From NCBI GenBank assembly GCA_963753615.1, contig CAVWCW010000021.1:124001-188000 (forward strand): a stretch of DNA of 64,000 bases, written 5' to 3'. Shown here piece after piece: positions 8,393 through 15,808 of this stretch. Below the pieces are notes generated by a model. That model saw only the letters and a program-made list of their open reading frames with translations. It was not told where the DNA came from and made no database searches. Each line of letters starts with the position of its first letter. The first letter of the stretch is position 1. The position numbers and the translations under genes were made by a program. Origin of the DNA: CAVWCW01 sp963753615. Its GTDB lineage: Bacteria; Pseudomonadota; Gammaproteobacteria; Chromatiales; Chromatiaceae.

Positions 8393-9311
8393 GCGCTGGC
8401 TGCGGCCTGCGCTGCTGGGCCTTTTGCTGGCGGCCGGCGGCTGCGCCGGCCCCGAGCGCCTGCTCAGCCCCCCGGTGCGGGCGCTCGCGGAGAGCGTGGA
8501 GGCCGGTTGTCAGGACAGTCTGCGAGTGATGACCCTCAATCTGGCCCATGGCCGCGGCCAGGGCCTGCACCAGGCACTGCAGAGCGCTGGGGTCCGCAGC
8601 CGCAACCTGGAGCAGGTGCGGGCCCTGCTGGCCCGCGAGGCCCCCGACCTGGTCGCGTTGCAGGAGGTGGACGCCCCCTCTTTCTGGAGCGGCGGCATAG
8701 ATCAGCTGGACTTTCTCGGCCGGGACCTGCAATTCCGCCACTTCGTGCACGGTGCCCACGTCCAGGCCATAGGGCTCGCCTATGGCAACGGGCTGCTGGC
8801 GGCCCTGGCCCTGGACGACTCCAAGGCGGTCACCTTCGCCCCCGCCGCCGGGCACCCGGCCAAGGGATTTGTTGCCGCCCGCTTTCGCTGGCCGGGGCGC
8901 CCGGGGCTGGAACTGGACCTGGTCAGTCTGCACCTCAACCCCCTGAGCGCCCAGCTGCGCCGGGCCCAGGCCCTGGAGCTGGTGCAGTCTTTGACGCCCC
9001 GGCAAAGGCCTTTGATCCTGATGGGAGACTTCAACACCGACTGGCAGCGCCCGGATTCTGCGCTGCGTCTGATCGCCGTCGAACTGGGCCTGCGAGCGTA
9101 CCGGCCGGAGGCCGAAGATCTGGACAGCTTTCCGCGCCTTGGGCGACGCCTCGACTGGATACTGATATCGCCGGAGCTGGAATTTCTCGACTACCGGGTG
9201 CTCGATGCCCGGGTCTCGGATCATCGTCCGGTGCTGGCCGAACTGGGGCTGAGCCCGAAGGCGGAGGGGCGTTACGGCGGACCTCCGGCCGGCGGTTGTC
9301 CGCCGACCTGA
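8382..9311 (+). CDS. endonuclease/exonuclease/phosphatase (EEP) family lipoprotein
   Basis: A 309-residue predicted lipoprotein with the EEP fold found in DNase I-like nucleases, sphingomyelinases and inositol phosphatases. The lipobox is LLLAAGGCAG, with the lipidated Cys near residue 22. Catalytic blocks in order are RVMTLNLAHGRG (Asn), PDLVALQEVD (metal-binding Glu), LVSLHLNPL, LILMGDFNTDW (GDFN) and RLDWILISPE with the closing VSDHRPVLAELGL (SDH). All key residues look intact, so it should be a Mg-dependent phosphodiesterase or phosphatase at the envelope. It overlaps the DUF5329 gene by 11 bp. The substrate is unknown. Confidence 0.88.
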   Translation: MPAERWLRPALLGLLLAAGGCAGPERLLSPPVRALAESVEAGCQDSLRVMTLNLAHGRGQGLHQALQSAGVRSRNLEQVRALLAREAPDLVALQEVDAPSFWSGGIDQLDFLGRDLQFRHFVHGAHVQAIGLAYGNGLLAALALDDSKAVTFAPAAGHPAKGFVAARFRWPGRPGLELDLVSLHLNPLSAQLRRAQALELVQSLTPRQRPLILMGDFNTDWQRPDSALRLIAVELGLRAYRPEAEDLDSFPRLGRRLDWILISPELEFLDYRVLDARVSDHRPVLAELGLSPKAEGRYGGPPAGGCPPT

Positions 9312-9328
9312 GGCGATAGCGGCGGCTG

Positions 9329-9460
9329 TTACCTGCCGCGCTTGCCCTGAGCGGGCTTGCGGCGGGTCGGCCCGGAGGGCGTCGGATTGCGCGGGGCGCG
9401 TTTTACCGGGCTGCCGGAACCGGGCTTGCCCGCACCAGGCTTGGAAGCGGAATTTCTCAT
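9329..9460 (-). CDS. small highly basic protein (43 aa), unknown function
   Basis: A short open frame from ATG at 9460 to TAA at 9329, preceded by a good ribosome-binding site (TCTGGAGA, about 7 bp upstream). The product starts MRNSASKPGAGKPGSGSPVK and ends AQGKRGR. It is rich in Lys, Arg, Pro, Gly and Ser, with no predicted fold, as in disordered nucleic-acid-binding peptides. It is convergent with the EEP gene. Support comes from the ribosome-binding site, strong composition bias and lack of any overlapping gene. I do not recognise a family. Confidence 0.5.
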   Translation of the reverse strand: MRNSASKPGAGKPGSGSPVKRAPRNPTPSGPTRRKPAQGKRGR

Positions 9461-9700
9461 GCGATGTCTCCAGAAATAAACGGGGCCGCGCCGAAGGCGT
9501 GGCCTGACTCAAGGAACGAACCTCGAGCATGCGGGGCTGGGGGAGACGCTGGGCCACATCGTGGCCCTGTCGGCGGGAGGCGCGGCAGGGGGCACCGGTT
9601 ACCAAGACGCTGCCAGTTAGGCTGCTCTTGAGACGCTATATACACCCGGGTTCGGCGCTGCGCAATAGGCCGGAGAAAATATATTTTGGCCGCCGCTCGG

Positions 9701-10666
9701 TCAGCGAATCCAGCGCTTGTGCCGCGACCACCAGAATAGCCCCAGGGCCAGACCGAGCATAACCCCGAACACCAGCCAGACCCCCCAGCGAACATGGATC
9801 AGGGGCAGGAACTCGAAGTTCATGCCGAAGATGCCCGCCAGCAGGTTGAGCGGCAGAAAGATCACCGAAACCACGGTGAGAAACTGCAGAGTGGTGTTGG
9901 TGCGCTGGCTGGTGGCGGAGAAGTGGATCTGCACCAAGCCGTCGATGTCGGTCTGTACCACCGAAGCGTGGCGAAGTACCCGCTGCAGATGCTCGCCCAA
10001 GTCGTTGAAGCGCACCGCCAGGGATTGGTCGATAGTAAGGTTGGTCTGCTCGCGCCAAGCGGTCAGGGCGTCGAGTTGGGTCTCGATCGTCAGTTCCAGG
10101 CGCCGCATGCGTGCGCGCAGTTGCATCAGAGGGTGCCAGTCTGTGAACTCTCCCTGGGGAGTGAGCAGCCGCTCTTGCCAGCCCGCCAGCAACTCGCTTA
10201 CCGCCTCGCGCTGCTCCAGCAGGCGATCGACGATCTGGTGCAGCAGCAGATGGAGCAGGGCGGCGGGGGACTCGGGGGCGAGCCGCTCGCCGCTGAGCAA
10301 GCGCTGGTGCAGCCGCTGGAAGACGTCGTCCCCGGACGGGCGGATGCTGACGAGCCCGCCGGCGAACAGGTAAAGGGCCACCGGGCGGGTGGCCGGCGCT
10401 TCACTGCCGCTGGCCAGGTCGAGGCTGCGGGCGATCAGCATGTCATAATCGTCGGTGCCGTCGTAGAAGGGCGGGTGCTGGTCGTTCAGGCTGTCGGTGA
10501 GGTGGCGCTCGTGCAGGGCGCCGCCCAGCCAATGGCGGGCCCGCGCCTCCCAGTCCGCCTCCGAGCGCTCGACGTCGATCCAGCAGAACCCCCCCGCGGG
10601 CCCCGGCCCCTCCTGGGTGCCGGCCAACTCGGCCGGGTGGCCCGGCCGCATCCAAAGTACCTGCAT
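9701..10666 (-). CDS. CorA/ZntB-type divalent cation transporter
   Basis: A 321-residue member of the CorA superfamily, which moves Mg2+, Co2+ or Zn2+ through a homopentameric channel. The N-terminal two-thirds is the cytoplasmic alpha/beta funnel plus long stalk helix. The C-terminus has two membrane segments (about residues 260-280 and 293-312) joined by the signature loop GIFGMNFEFLP, which contains GMN. A basic tail (WWSRHKRWIR) follows, as is usual. The N-terminal domain is closer to the ZntB-like branch than to enterobacterial CorA, so the preferred ion is uncertain. A second CorA-type gene lies at 17882-18853. Confidence 0.9.
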   Translation of the reverse strand: MQVLWMRPGHPAELAGTQEGPGPAGGFCWIDVERSEADWEARARHWLGGALHERHLTDSLNDQHPPFYDGTDDYDMLIARSLDLASGSEAPATRPVALYLFAGGLVSIRPSGDDVFQRLHQRLLSGERLAPESPAALLHLLLHQIVDRLLEQREAVSELLAGWQERLLTPQGEFTDWHPLMQLRARMRRLELTIETQLDALTAWREQTNLTIDQSLAVRFNDLGEHLQRVLRHASVVQTDIDGLVQIHFSATSQRTNTTLQFLTVVSVIFLPLNLLAGIFGMNFEFLPLIHVRWGVWLVFGVMLGLALGLFWWSRHKRWIR

Positions 10667-10706
10667 GACATTCCTCTTGAGAGTTGAATTCCCGCTCGCG
10701 GCCAGT

Positions 10707-11867
10707 TCAGCCGACGGGGGTGGCGGTTAGCCGCCGCACCAAGGCGATCCAGGGTGCGCTAAGGATCAGGCTGATGGCGATCACCGCGACCGTGGTCTGG
10801 TAGGCGTACTCACCGATGATCGCCGCCTGCAGCCCGGCCGCAGCCAGCACGAAGCTGAACTCGCCGATCTGCGCCAGCATGGCCCCGGCCATCAGGCTTT
10901 GGCCCCAGGGCACCCGCAGGCCCCGCAGCACCAGGGCGTTGACGAAGGTGTTGGTGAGCAGCACCGTCGCCACCAGCAGGCCCACCTGCGGCCAGTGCCC
11001 GGCGATGAACTCCAGATCGATTAGGAGCCCCACCGAGACGAAAAACAGGGCCACGAACAAGGTGCGGAAGGGCTCCAGGCTGTGATGCACCCATTCGGTC
11101 TCGCGGGCGCTGGCCACCAGCATGCCGGCTACGAAGGCGCCGAGGGCGGTGGACAGCTGCAACAGCCCGGTGACGAAGGCGAAGCCGAAGCAAATCAGCA
11201 GGGCGGCAAAGACCTGGAACTCACGGTCGTTGCGGACCCACTGCAGGAAGGGGATGTGAATGCGCTCGCGGGTTGCCAGCCAGCCGCCGAGCCCGATAAC
11301 CAGCACCCCTCCCACCGTTTGCATGGCCAGAGTGCCAGCGGAGGGCAGCGCGCCGCCGAGCAGGCTGAGCAGGATCAGCATGGGCACCACCGCCAGGTCC
11401 TGGGCCAGCAGCACCATCAACACGTCGCGGCCGGTGGGGCTGTCGAGTTCGTCCCGGTCCTTGAGCAGCTTGAGCACCACTGCGGTACTGCTGAGGCTGA
11501 TCACGAACCCCAGCAGCACCACCCGCGCCAGAGACCAGTCGAACCAGCGCCCGATCAGCCAGACCAGGCCGACGCTGCAGAGGATTTGCAGCAGGGTGCC
11601 GAGCAGCGCCACCCGCCAGCCCTGCACCAGTTTGACGGGGGAGACCTCCATGCCGATAAAGAACAGCAGCAGGGTCACCCCCAGGGCGCCCAGGTGCTCG
11701 ATGGAGGCGGGGTCGCTGAGCCAGCCGAAGCCCTGGGGGCCGATCAGGGCCCCCGCTAGCAGGTAGCCGATCATCTCCGGCTGACCGAGGCGTCGCAGGG
11801 CCAGCCCCAGCAGCAGGATGCTGAGGACGATGCCCACCAAAGGGGGCAGCAGGGGGTCAATATGCAC
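10707..11867 (-). CDS. monovalent cation:proton antiporter, CPA2 family (KefB-type membrane domain)
   Basis: An integral inner-membrane antiporter exchanging K+ or Na+ for H+. The 386-residue protein has about 11-12 hydrophobic segments and the CPA2 blocks GYLLAGALIGPQGFGWL near the start, LLLFFIGMEVSP, LGFVISLSSTAVVLKLL, GAFVAGMLVA and FFVSVGLLID. It stops after the membrane domain (LVRRLTATPVG) and has no RCK/TrkA-N regulatory domain, so it is a short type rather than a full KefB/KefC. It is 40 bp upstream of the CorA-type gene on the same strand, and the two may be co-transcribed. Confidence 0.9.
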   Translation of the reverse strand: MHIDPLLPPLVGIVLSILLLGLALRRLGQPEMIGYLLAGALIGPQGFGWLSDPASIEHLGALGVTLLLFFIGMEVSPVKLVQGWRVALLGTLLQILCSVGLVWLIGRWFDWSLARVVLLGFVISLSSTAVVLKLLKDRDELDSPTGRDVLMVLLAQDLAVVPMLILLSLLGGALPSAGTLAMQTVGGVLVIGLGGWLATRERIHIPFLQWVRNDREFQVFAALLICFGFAFVTGLLQLSTALGAFVAGMLVASARETEWVHHSLEPFRTLFVALFFVSVGLLIDLEFIAGHWPQVGLLVATVLLTNTFVNALVLRGLRVPWGQSLMAGAMLAQIGEFSFVLAAAGLQAAIIGEYAYQTTVAVIAISLILSAPWIALVRRLTATPVG

Positions 11868-12034
11868 GGGCGGTTACCCCGGAGACTTCAACCGGTATCG
11901 CTTCCCAGGCGTGCAGGAACCGGCCAGGGGTGCGATAGCCAGGCGGCGTGATACAGGGTGTTTCGCTGGAGACGCCTCGCGAGTGCTATTCAAGGTCTCG
12001 AATTTCCAGTCGCTTGTGCGCAGCCGCCTGGCGG

Positions 12035-12058
12035 CCTGGTGAACTATCCGGGTTAACG
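12035..12058. repeat. partial copy of an interspersed repeat (same family as 47608-47688 and 58217-58297)
   Basis: The segment around CTGGTGAACTATCCGGGTTA closely matches the right-hand end of the two longer copies (CCGGTGAAATATCCCGGTTA at 58275-58294). It lies at the 3' end of the receptor-channel gene, partly overlapping its last codons. Only the terminal part is present. Confidence 0.5.
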
Positions 12059-13141
12059 CTGGCCCAGGTGGCGGTATAGGATGTCCCGCCATTGGGGCTC
12101 GCGCAGAAGATCCAGCAACTCCCGGTTCACCGGCTCGCGCAGCTCGCCCCCCGGGGGGAAGGCGATCCCGTAGTCTTGGGGCTCGAAGCTGCCCGGAAGC
12201 ACCTTGAGGCGGTCGCCCAGGTCCTGGAGCACCAGGTAACGCAGGATCGGGGCATCGTAGATCACCGCGTCGGCGCCGTCCTCTTCGAGCTGCTGCAGGG
12301 CCTGGCGAAGGTCGGGGGTGGCTTGGTATTGGTAGCGGTTCGCGCGCAGGAATTGCTCACTGGTGCTTCCCGCCAGAGTCAGGCTGTGGGACCGCGCCAG
12401 GTCGTCGGGGCCCTGAATCTTGCCGCTGAGTTCACCCACCGTTAGGGTGGTGGTGATGCCGGCGGTGAAGCTGGAGATCAGGATCACCGAGGTGAACATC
12501 CAGACCACCGCCAGGATTCGGCCGCCCAGGGTGAGGGGCGCCTTGTCGCCGTAGCCGACGGTGGTCATGGTGACCGCCGACCACCAAAAACCGGAGCCGA
12601 TACCTTGGGCCGCGCCGCCGCCGAACTGCTGGTTGCGCCGCCGCTCCAGCAGCCAAGTGAGCGCGCCGACCAACAGCAGCAGTCCGATCAGGCCGCCCAT
12701 CAGGCCGAGGAATCGTCCCGATACCAGACGCTCGCCCACAGCCAGCCAGCCGCTGGTACCCTCGCGGCGCACGGCAATGCCGAGGCCAGAATTGAGAAAC
12801 GGATGGCTGAAGTCCATTCGGCGCTCGCGCTCGCCGGTAATGGTGAGCGCCGCCACGGCCGCGTCCACCCGGCCTTCGGATACCGCCTCGAGCATTTCCT
12901 GCAGTCCCATCTCCCGCAGCTCGAACTTCAGCCCCTGGCGCGTCGCCACCTCCTTCCACAGCTCGATGCTCAGTCCCTCCCAACTGCCGTCCGGCCGCTG
13001 CATGGCGAACGGAGGAACATGGCGGGTGGCCACCGTCAGCGCTGCCGGTGGCGCTTCCGCCCCGGGCGCGGATGCGGCCGGCACCAGGCTCAACAGGCAG
13101 ATCGCAAGGGCGGTCAAGGTGGTCCAAAGGCGCATCGCCAA
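12053..13141 (-). CDS. prokaryotic ionotropic glutamate receptor-like channel (GluR0-type)
   Basis: A 362-residue ligand-gated channel. After a signal peptide (residues 1 to about 28, ending AASAPGAEA), a split periplasmic solute-binding domain (SBP_bac_3 type: TVATRHVPPFAMQRPDG, EMLEAVSEGRVDAAVAALTI) runs to about residue 125. A channel cassette is inserted into it: a first membrane segment at about 144-165, a pore helix with the potassium selectivity filter TVGYGD at 194-199, and a second membrane segment at about 205-229. The second lobe resumes with LAGSTSEQFLRANRY and ends near 360. This order is that of GluR0 from Synechocystis. The filter predicts K+ selectivity. The agonist is unknown. 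Confidence 0.92.
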   Translation of the reverse strand: MAMRLWTTLTALAICLLSLVPAASAPGAEAPPAALTVATRHVPPFAMQRPDGSWEGLSIELWKEVATRQGLKFELREMGLQEMLEAVSEGRVDAAVAALTITGERERRMDFSHPFLNSGLGIAVRREGTSGWLAVGERLVSGRFLGLMGGLIGLLLLVGALTWLLERRRNQQFGGGAAQGIGSGFWWSAVTMTTVGYGDKAPLTLGGRILAVVWMFTSVILISSFTAGITTTLTVGELSGKIQGPDDLARSHSLTLAGSTSEQFLRANRYQYQATPDLRQALQQLEEDGADAVIYDAPILRYLVLQDLGDRLKVLPGSFEPQDYGIAFPPGGELREPVNRELLDLLREPQWRDILYRHLGQR

Positions 13142-13334
13142 CTCTCCTTCTGTATGGTCGGATGGTGCCTATTCTGCCTGCTCCCGAGCCCCACGCAAAA
13201 CGGCCCGAATCCTCGGCGCCAGGCGGCGCGGGATCCGCGGGAGATCCGGCGCCTCCCCATCTACGGTCGGGGACGGCCCAGCACCGGGTTCCCGCGCGGC
13301 AACCGCCAGGGATTTGACCGCGCCCGCCTTGCCT

Positions 13335-14246
13335 TCACCCCTGGCCGCGGGTGCTGGTGCGTCCGGTGCCGCTGGCCAGGCGTTTTTCTATGTGACCGAT
13401 GACCAAGCCGGCGATGTCCTTCTTGGTCGCGTTCTCGATCCCTTCCAGCCCCGGCGAGGAGTTGACCTCCATCACCACCGGACCGTGGTTGGAGCGCAGC
13501 AGGTCGACGCCGGCCACGTTCAGCCCCATGGTGGCTGCGGCGCGTACCGCCGTGGAGCGCTCCTCCGGGGTGATGCGGATCAGCGAGGCCGAGCCGCCCC
13601 GGTGCAGGTTGGAACGGAATTCCCCTTCCTGGCCCTGGCGCTTCATGGCCGCTACCACCTTGTCGCCGACGATGAAGCAACGGATGTCGGCGCCGCCCGC
13701 CTCCTTGATGAATTCCTGTACCAGGATATTGGCTTGGAGGCCCATAAACGCCTCGATCACGCTCTCCGCCGCCTTGTGGGTCTCGGCCAGCACGACGCCG
13801 ATGCCCTGGGTGCCTTCGAGCAGTTTGATTACCAGGGGTGCGCCGCCGACCATCTTGATCAGGTCCTGGATGTCGTCAGGCTTGTGGGCGAACCCGGTGA
13901 TCGGCAGGCCGATGCCCTTGCGCGACAGCAACTGCACGGAGCGCAGCTTGTCCCGGGAGCGGGAGATGGCAACCGACTCATTGAGCGGAAACACCCCCAT
14001 CATCTCGAACTGGCGCAGCACCGCGGTGCCGTAGAAGGTGACCGAGGCGCCGATACGCGGGATCACCGCGTCGAAACCGCGCAACTCGACCCCTCGGTAG
14101 TGGATGCCGGGGCGGTGCGAAGTGATATTCATGTAGCAGCGCAGCACATCCAACACCTGCACCTCGTGACCGCGTTGCTGGGCGGCCTCTACCAGGCGCC
14201 GCGTGGAGTAGAGCTTGGGGTTGCGAGATAGTATGGCGATCTTCAT
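13335..14246 (-). CDS. rimK: RimK family ATP-grasp ligase (ribosomal protein S6 glutamate ligase)
   Basis: Adds glutamate residues to the C-terminus of ribosomal protein S6 in Escherichia coli. The 303-residue protein has the RimK N-terminal domain (MKIAILSRNPKLYSTRRLVEAA) and an ATP-grasp domain with LPITGFAHKPDDIQDLIKM, PLVIKLLEGTQGIGVVLAE (nucleotide-binding loop), DIRCFIVGDKVVAAMKRQ and the Mg-binding VVMEVNSSPGLEGIE near residue 275. The ribosome-binding site GAAGGGA precedes the ATG at 14246. The C-terminal TGRTSTRGQG tail is short and basic. A different RimK-like amino acid ligase cannot be excluded, but the sequence is close to the canonical enzyme. Confidence 0.92.
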   Translation of the reverse strand: MKIAILSRNPKLYSTRRLVEAAQQRGHEVQVLDVLRCYMNITSHRPGIHYRGVELRGFDAVIPRIGASVTFYGTAVLRQFEMMGVFPLNESVAISRSRDKLRSVQLLSRKGIGLPITGFAHKPDDIQDLIKMVGGAPLVIKLLEGTQGIGVVLAETHKAAESVIEAFMGLQANILVQEFIKEAGGADIRCFIVGDKVVAAMKRQGQEGEFRSNLHRGGSASLIRITPEERSTAVRAAATMGLNVAGVDLLRSNHGPVVMEVNSSPGLEGIENATKKDIAGLVIGHIEKRLASGTGRTSTRGQG

Positions 14247-14698
14247 TTTTTTCCCTTCATTTGATTATTGAGGCCGGGGTCTCCGAGCGGCCGCTTGTGG
14301 TATTGCCATTACGGACTAGGGGCGCCAGCCGTGAGTCACGCCTAGGGAAGCGCTGAATCGGCGGCATTTTCAATGCGGGGCCGGACGCTCAGCCAGGCAC
14401 TGTGGGCTCGGCGGTGCGGGACAAGGGGCGGCGATGGGCAAGACTCTAGGGACGGACGAGCCGGACTGGCTCCGGAACCGGCATTCGGAGAATCGGTCGC
14501 GGCCGAGGAACTGCAGCCCAGCCCTGTGCCGTCGCTGGTCTGCCGCCCGCCCCCTGCTTTGACTCAACCGGCGGGCGAATGACTTTGTCGAATTCGATTC
14601 ATTCATCCCTCTAATTGTAGCTTAACCACGGAATCGAGCGGTCAACCGCCGAATCGCGGAGAAATGAAGGGGCATCCTGCCTCGCAGGGTTAGGCCTA
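14247..14698. other. intergenic region with relics of a short transposable element
   Basis: No convincing gene. TA followed by GGGAAGCGCTGAATC at 14343-14359 resembles the terminal repeat of the MITE at 60671-60821 (GGGAAACGCTGATTT). The segment GGGGCATCCTGCCTCGC near 14669-14686 resembles an internal part of that element. A 21-bp string at 14673-14693 recurs with 3 changes at 55548-55568. These suggest decayed or partial copies. A weak minus-strand frame starting at 14606 has no homology and is not called. Confidence 0.45.
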
Positions 14699-15706
14699 TT
14701 AATCCGCTGTCTCTGGAGTATATTGCAATACGGCTTCGACCTCCGGTACCAGCCGGCGCAGTATCTGCTCGCCGCCCTTGCTCTCCACCATCGCCACCAG
14801 GATATAGCGCCGCCAGTCTGGGCCCCACACCAGCACCGAGTCGGCGTGCCACTGCTTCCAGGTGCCGGACTTGCGGTGCAGGCGCGCCTTGGGGGCGCGC
14901 TGGCTCAGGGGGGCTACGAACTTGTGCTGCAGCCCCGGGTCCGCCAGCAGTTCCAACATATCCTGCGACGCCCGGCGGCTGATCAGGCGGCCAGTGGCCA
15001 ACAGGTAGTAGAAGCGGCAAACCTGGTCCACGGTGGCGGCATGGGAAATGCCCCGCACCGGGTCCGGCAGGCGCGGTCCGCTTTTGGCGTAGCGTTTCCC
15101 CACCCACAGGCCGCCGCTTCCTGCGGGGTCGTAGAGACCGTAGCGCGGGTCTTGCAGCACCCGGTTGACCGCCTTCAACCCCCCCAAACGGTCGATCATG
15201 CGCGTGGCGGCGGAATTGCTCGATGTCCGGATCATCGCCGCCAAATCGGTTTCAATCTCGGCGGTTCTCTTCAGGTGGCCCTGCTCGAACTGGTGGAACG
15301 CGGCGAGCAGTATGGCAATTTTGGGCAAGCTGGCGGCGTACATCTCCACCTCGCCGTTGAGGTGGGCGAAGCGCGGGGCCGCCGGGTCGCTCAGGTCGAC
15401 CAACCCGACCGCCATGCGGTCCTGTTCCAGCAGCCGCCCCCAGTCGGGATTTCGCCGCAGCCGTTCTGACAGCCGCTCCTGCAACTGCGGATCCAGGTTC
15501 TCCAGAAGTGGTTGCCAGGCTTTGGCGGGTACCCGCAGCGGCAGCGGGGGCGGCTCTGCGGCGGTGGCTGCCGCGCTCACCAGCAGTGCTGCCAGCAGCA
15601 CCCAGCGGCCGGGGTGGCGGATCAGGGGGCGGACACGCGCCGGTAATCGCGCACCATCGCAGCCGCCAATGTCGGCCGGGCGCCGCTCAGGGCGATATTG
15701 AATCAA
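14699..15706 (-). CDS. secreted class A beta-lactamase-fold serine hydrolase
   Basis: A 335-residue exported protein of the penicillin-recognising (class A beta-lactamase-related) fold. A signal peptide ends near residue 50 (WVLLAALLVSAAATAA before EPPPLPL). Long N-terminal sequence precedes it, so the true start may be an internal GTG at 15634. Active-site motifs are S-x-x-K as ASLPKI (Ser126, Lys129), S-x-N as SSN (162-164) and K-S-G at 279-281 (HRKSGTWKQWHADS). The omega-loop Glu of true beta-lactamases is not evident. A peptidoglycan carboxypeptidase or endopeptidase, or a role unrelated to resistance, is as likely as drug hydrolysis. No regulator is adjacent. Confidence 0.8.
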   Translation of the reverse strand: MIQYRPERRPADIGGCDGARLPARVRPLIRHPGRWVLLAALLVSAAATAAEPPPLPLRVPAKAWQPLLENLDPQLQERLSERLRRNPDWGRLLEQDRMAVGLVDLSDPAAPRFAHLNGEVEMYAASLPKIAILLAAFHQFEQGHLKRTAEIETDLAAMIRTSSNSAATRMIDRLGGLKAVNRVLQDPRYGLYDPAGSGGLWVGKRYAKSGPRLPDPVRGISHAATVDQVCRFYYLLATGRLISRRASQDMLELLADPGLQHKFVAPLSQRAPKARLHRKSGTWKQWHADSVLVWGPDWRRYILVAMVESKGGEQILRRLVPEVEAVLQYTPETAD

Positions 15707-15808
15707 AGGGACTCCTCCAAAAAAACTGCGCCCCGGATGCGGCGGCAGGTGGCCGCTCGCTGCGGCGTCTCTGCATGTTGCGTTGTCTGCCGGGAGCGGG
15801 TGCTGGCC

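Noticed and set aside
8337..9605. A 422-codon minus-strand open frame
   Set aside because: Antisense to the EEP lipoprotein gene, which has intact catalytic blocks. The minus-strand protein has no recognisable domain.
12561..14231. A 556-codon plus-strand open frame
   Set aside because: Antisense to the glutamate-receptor-like channel and rimK, with no family features. The minus-strand genes are clearly real.
14699..15706. A true antibiotic-resistance beta-lactamase
   Set aside because: The SxxK, SxN and KSG motifs are present, but the omega-loop Glu is not evident and no regulator is near. The family contains many non-resistance hydrolases, so resistance is not claimed.
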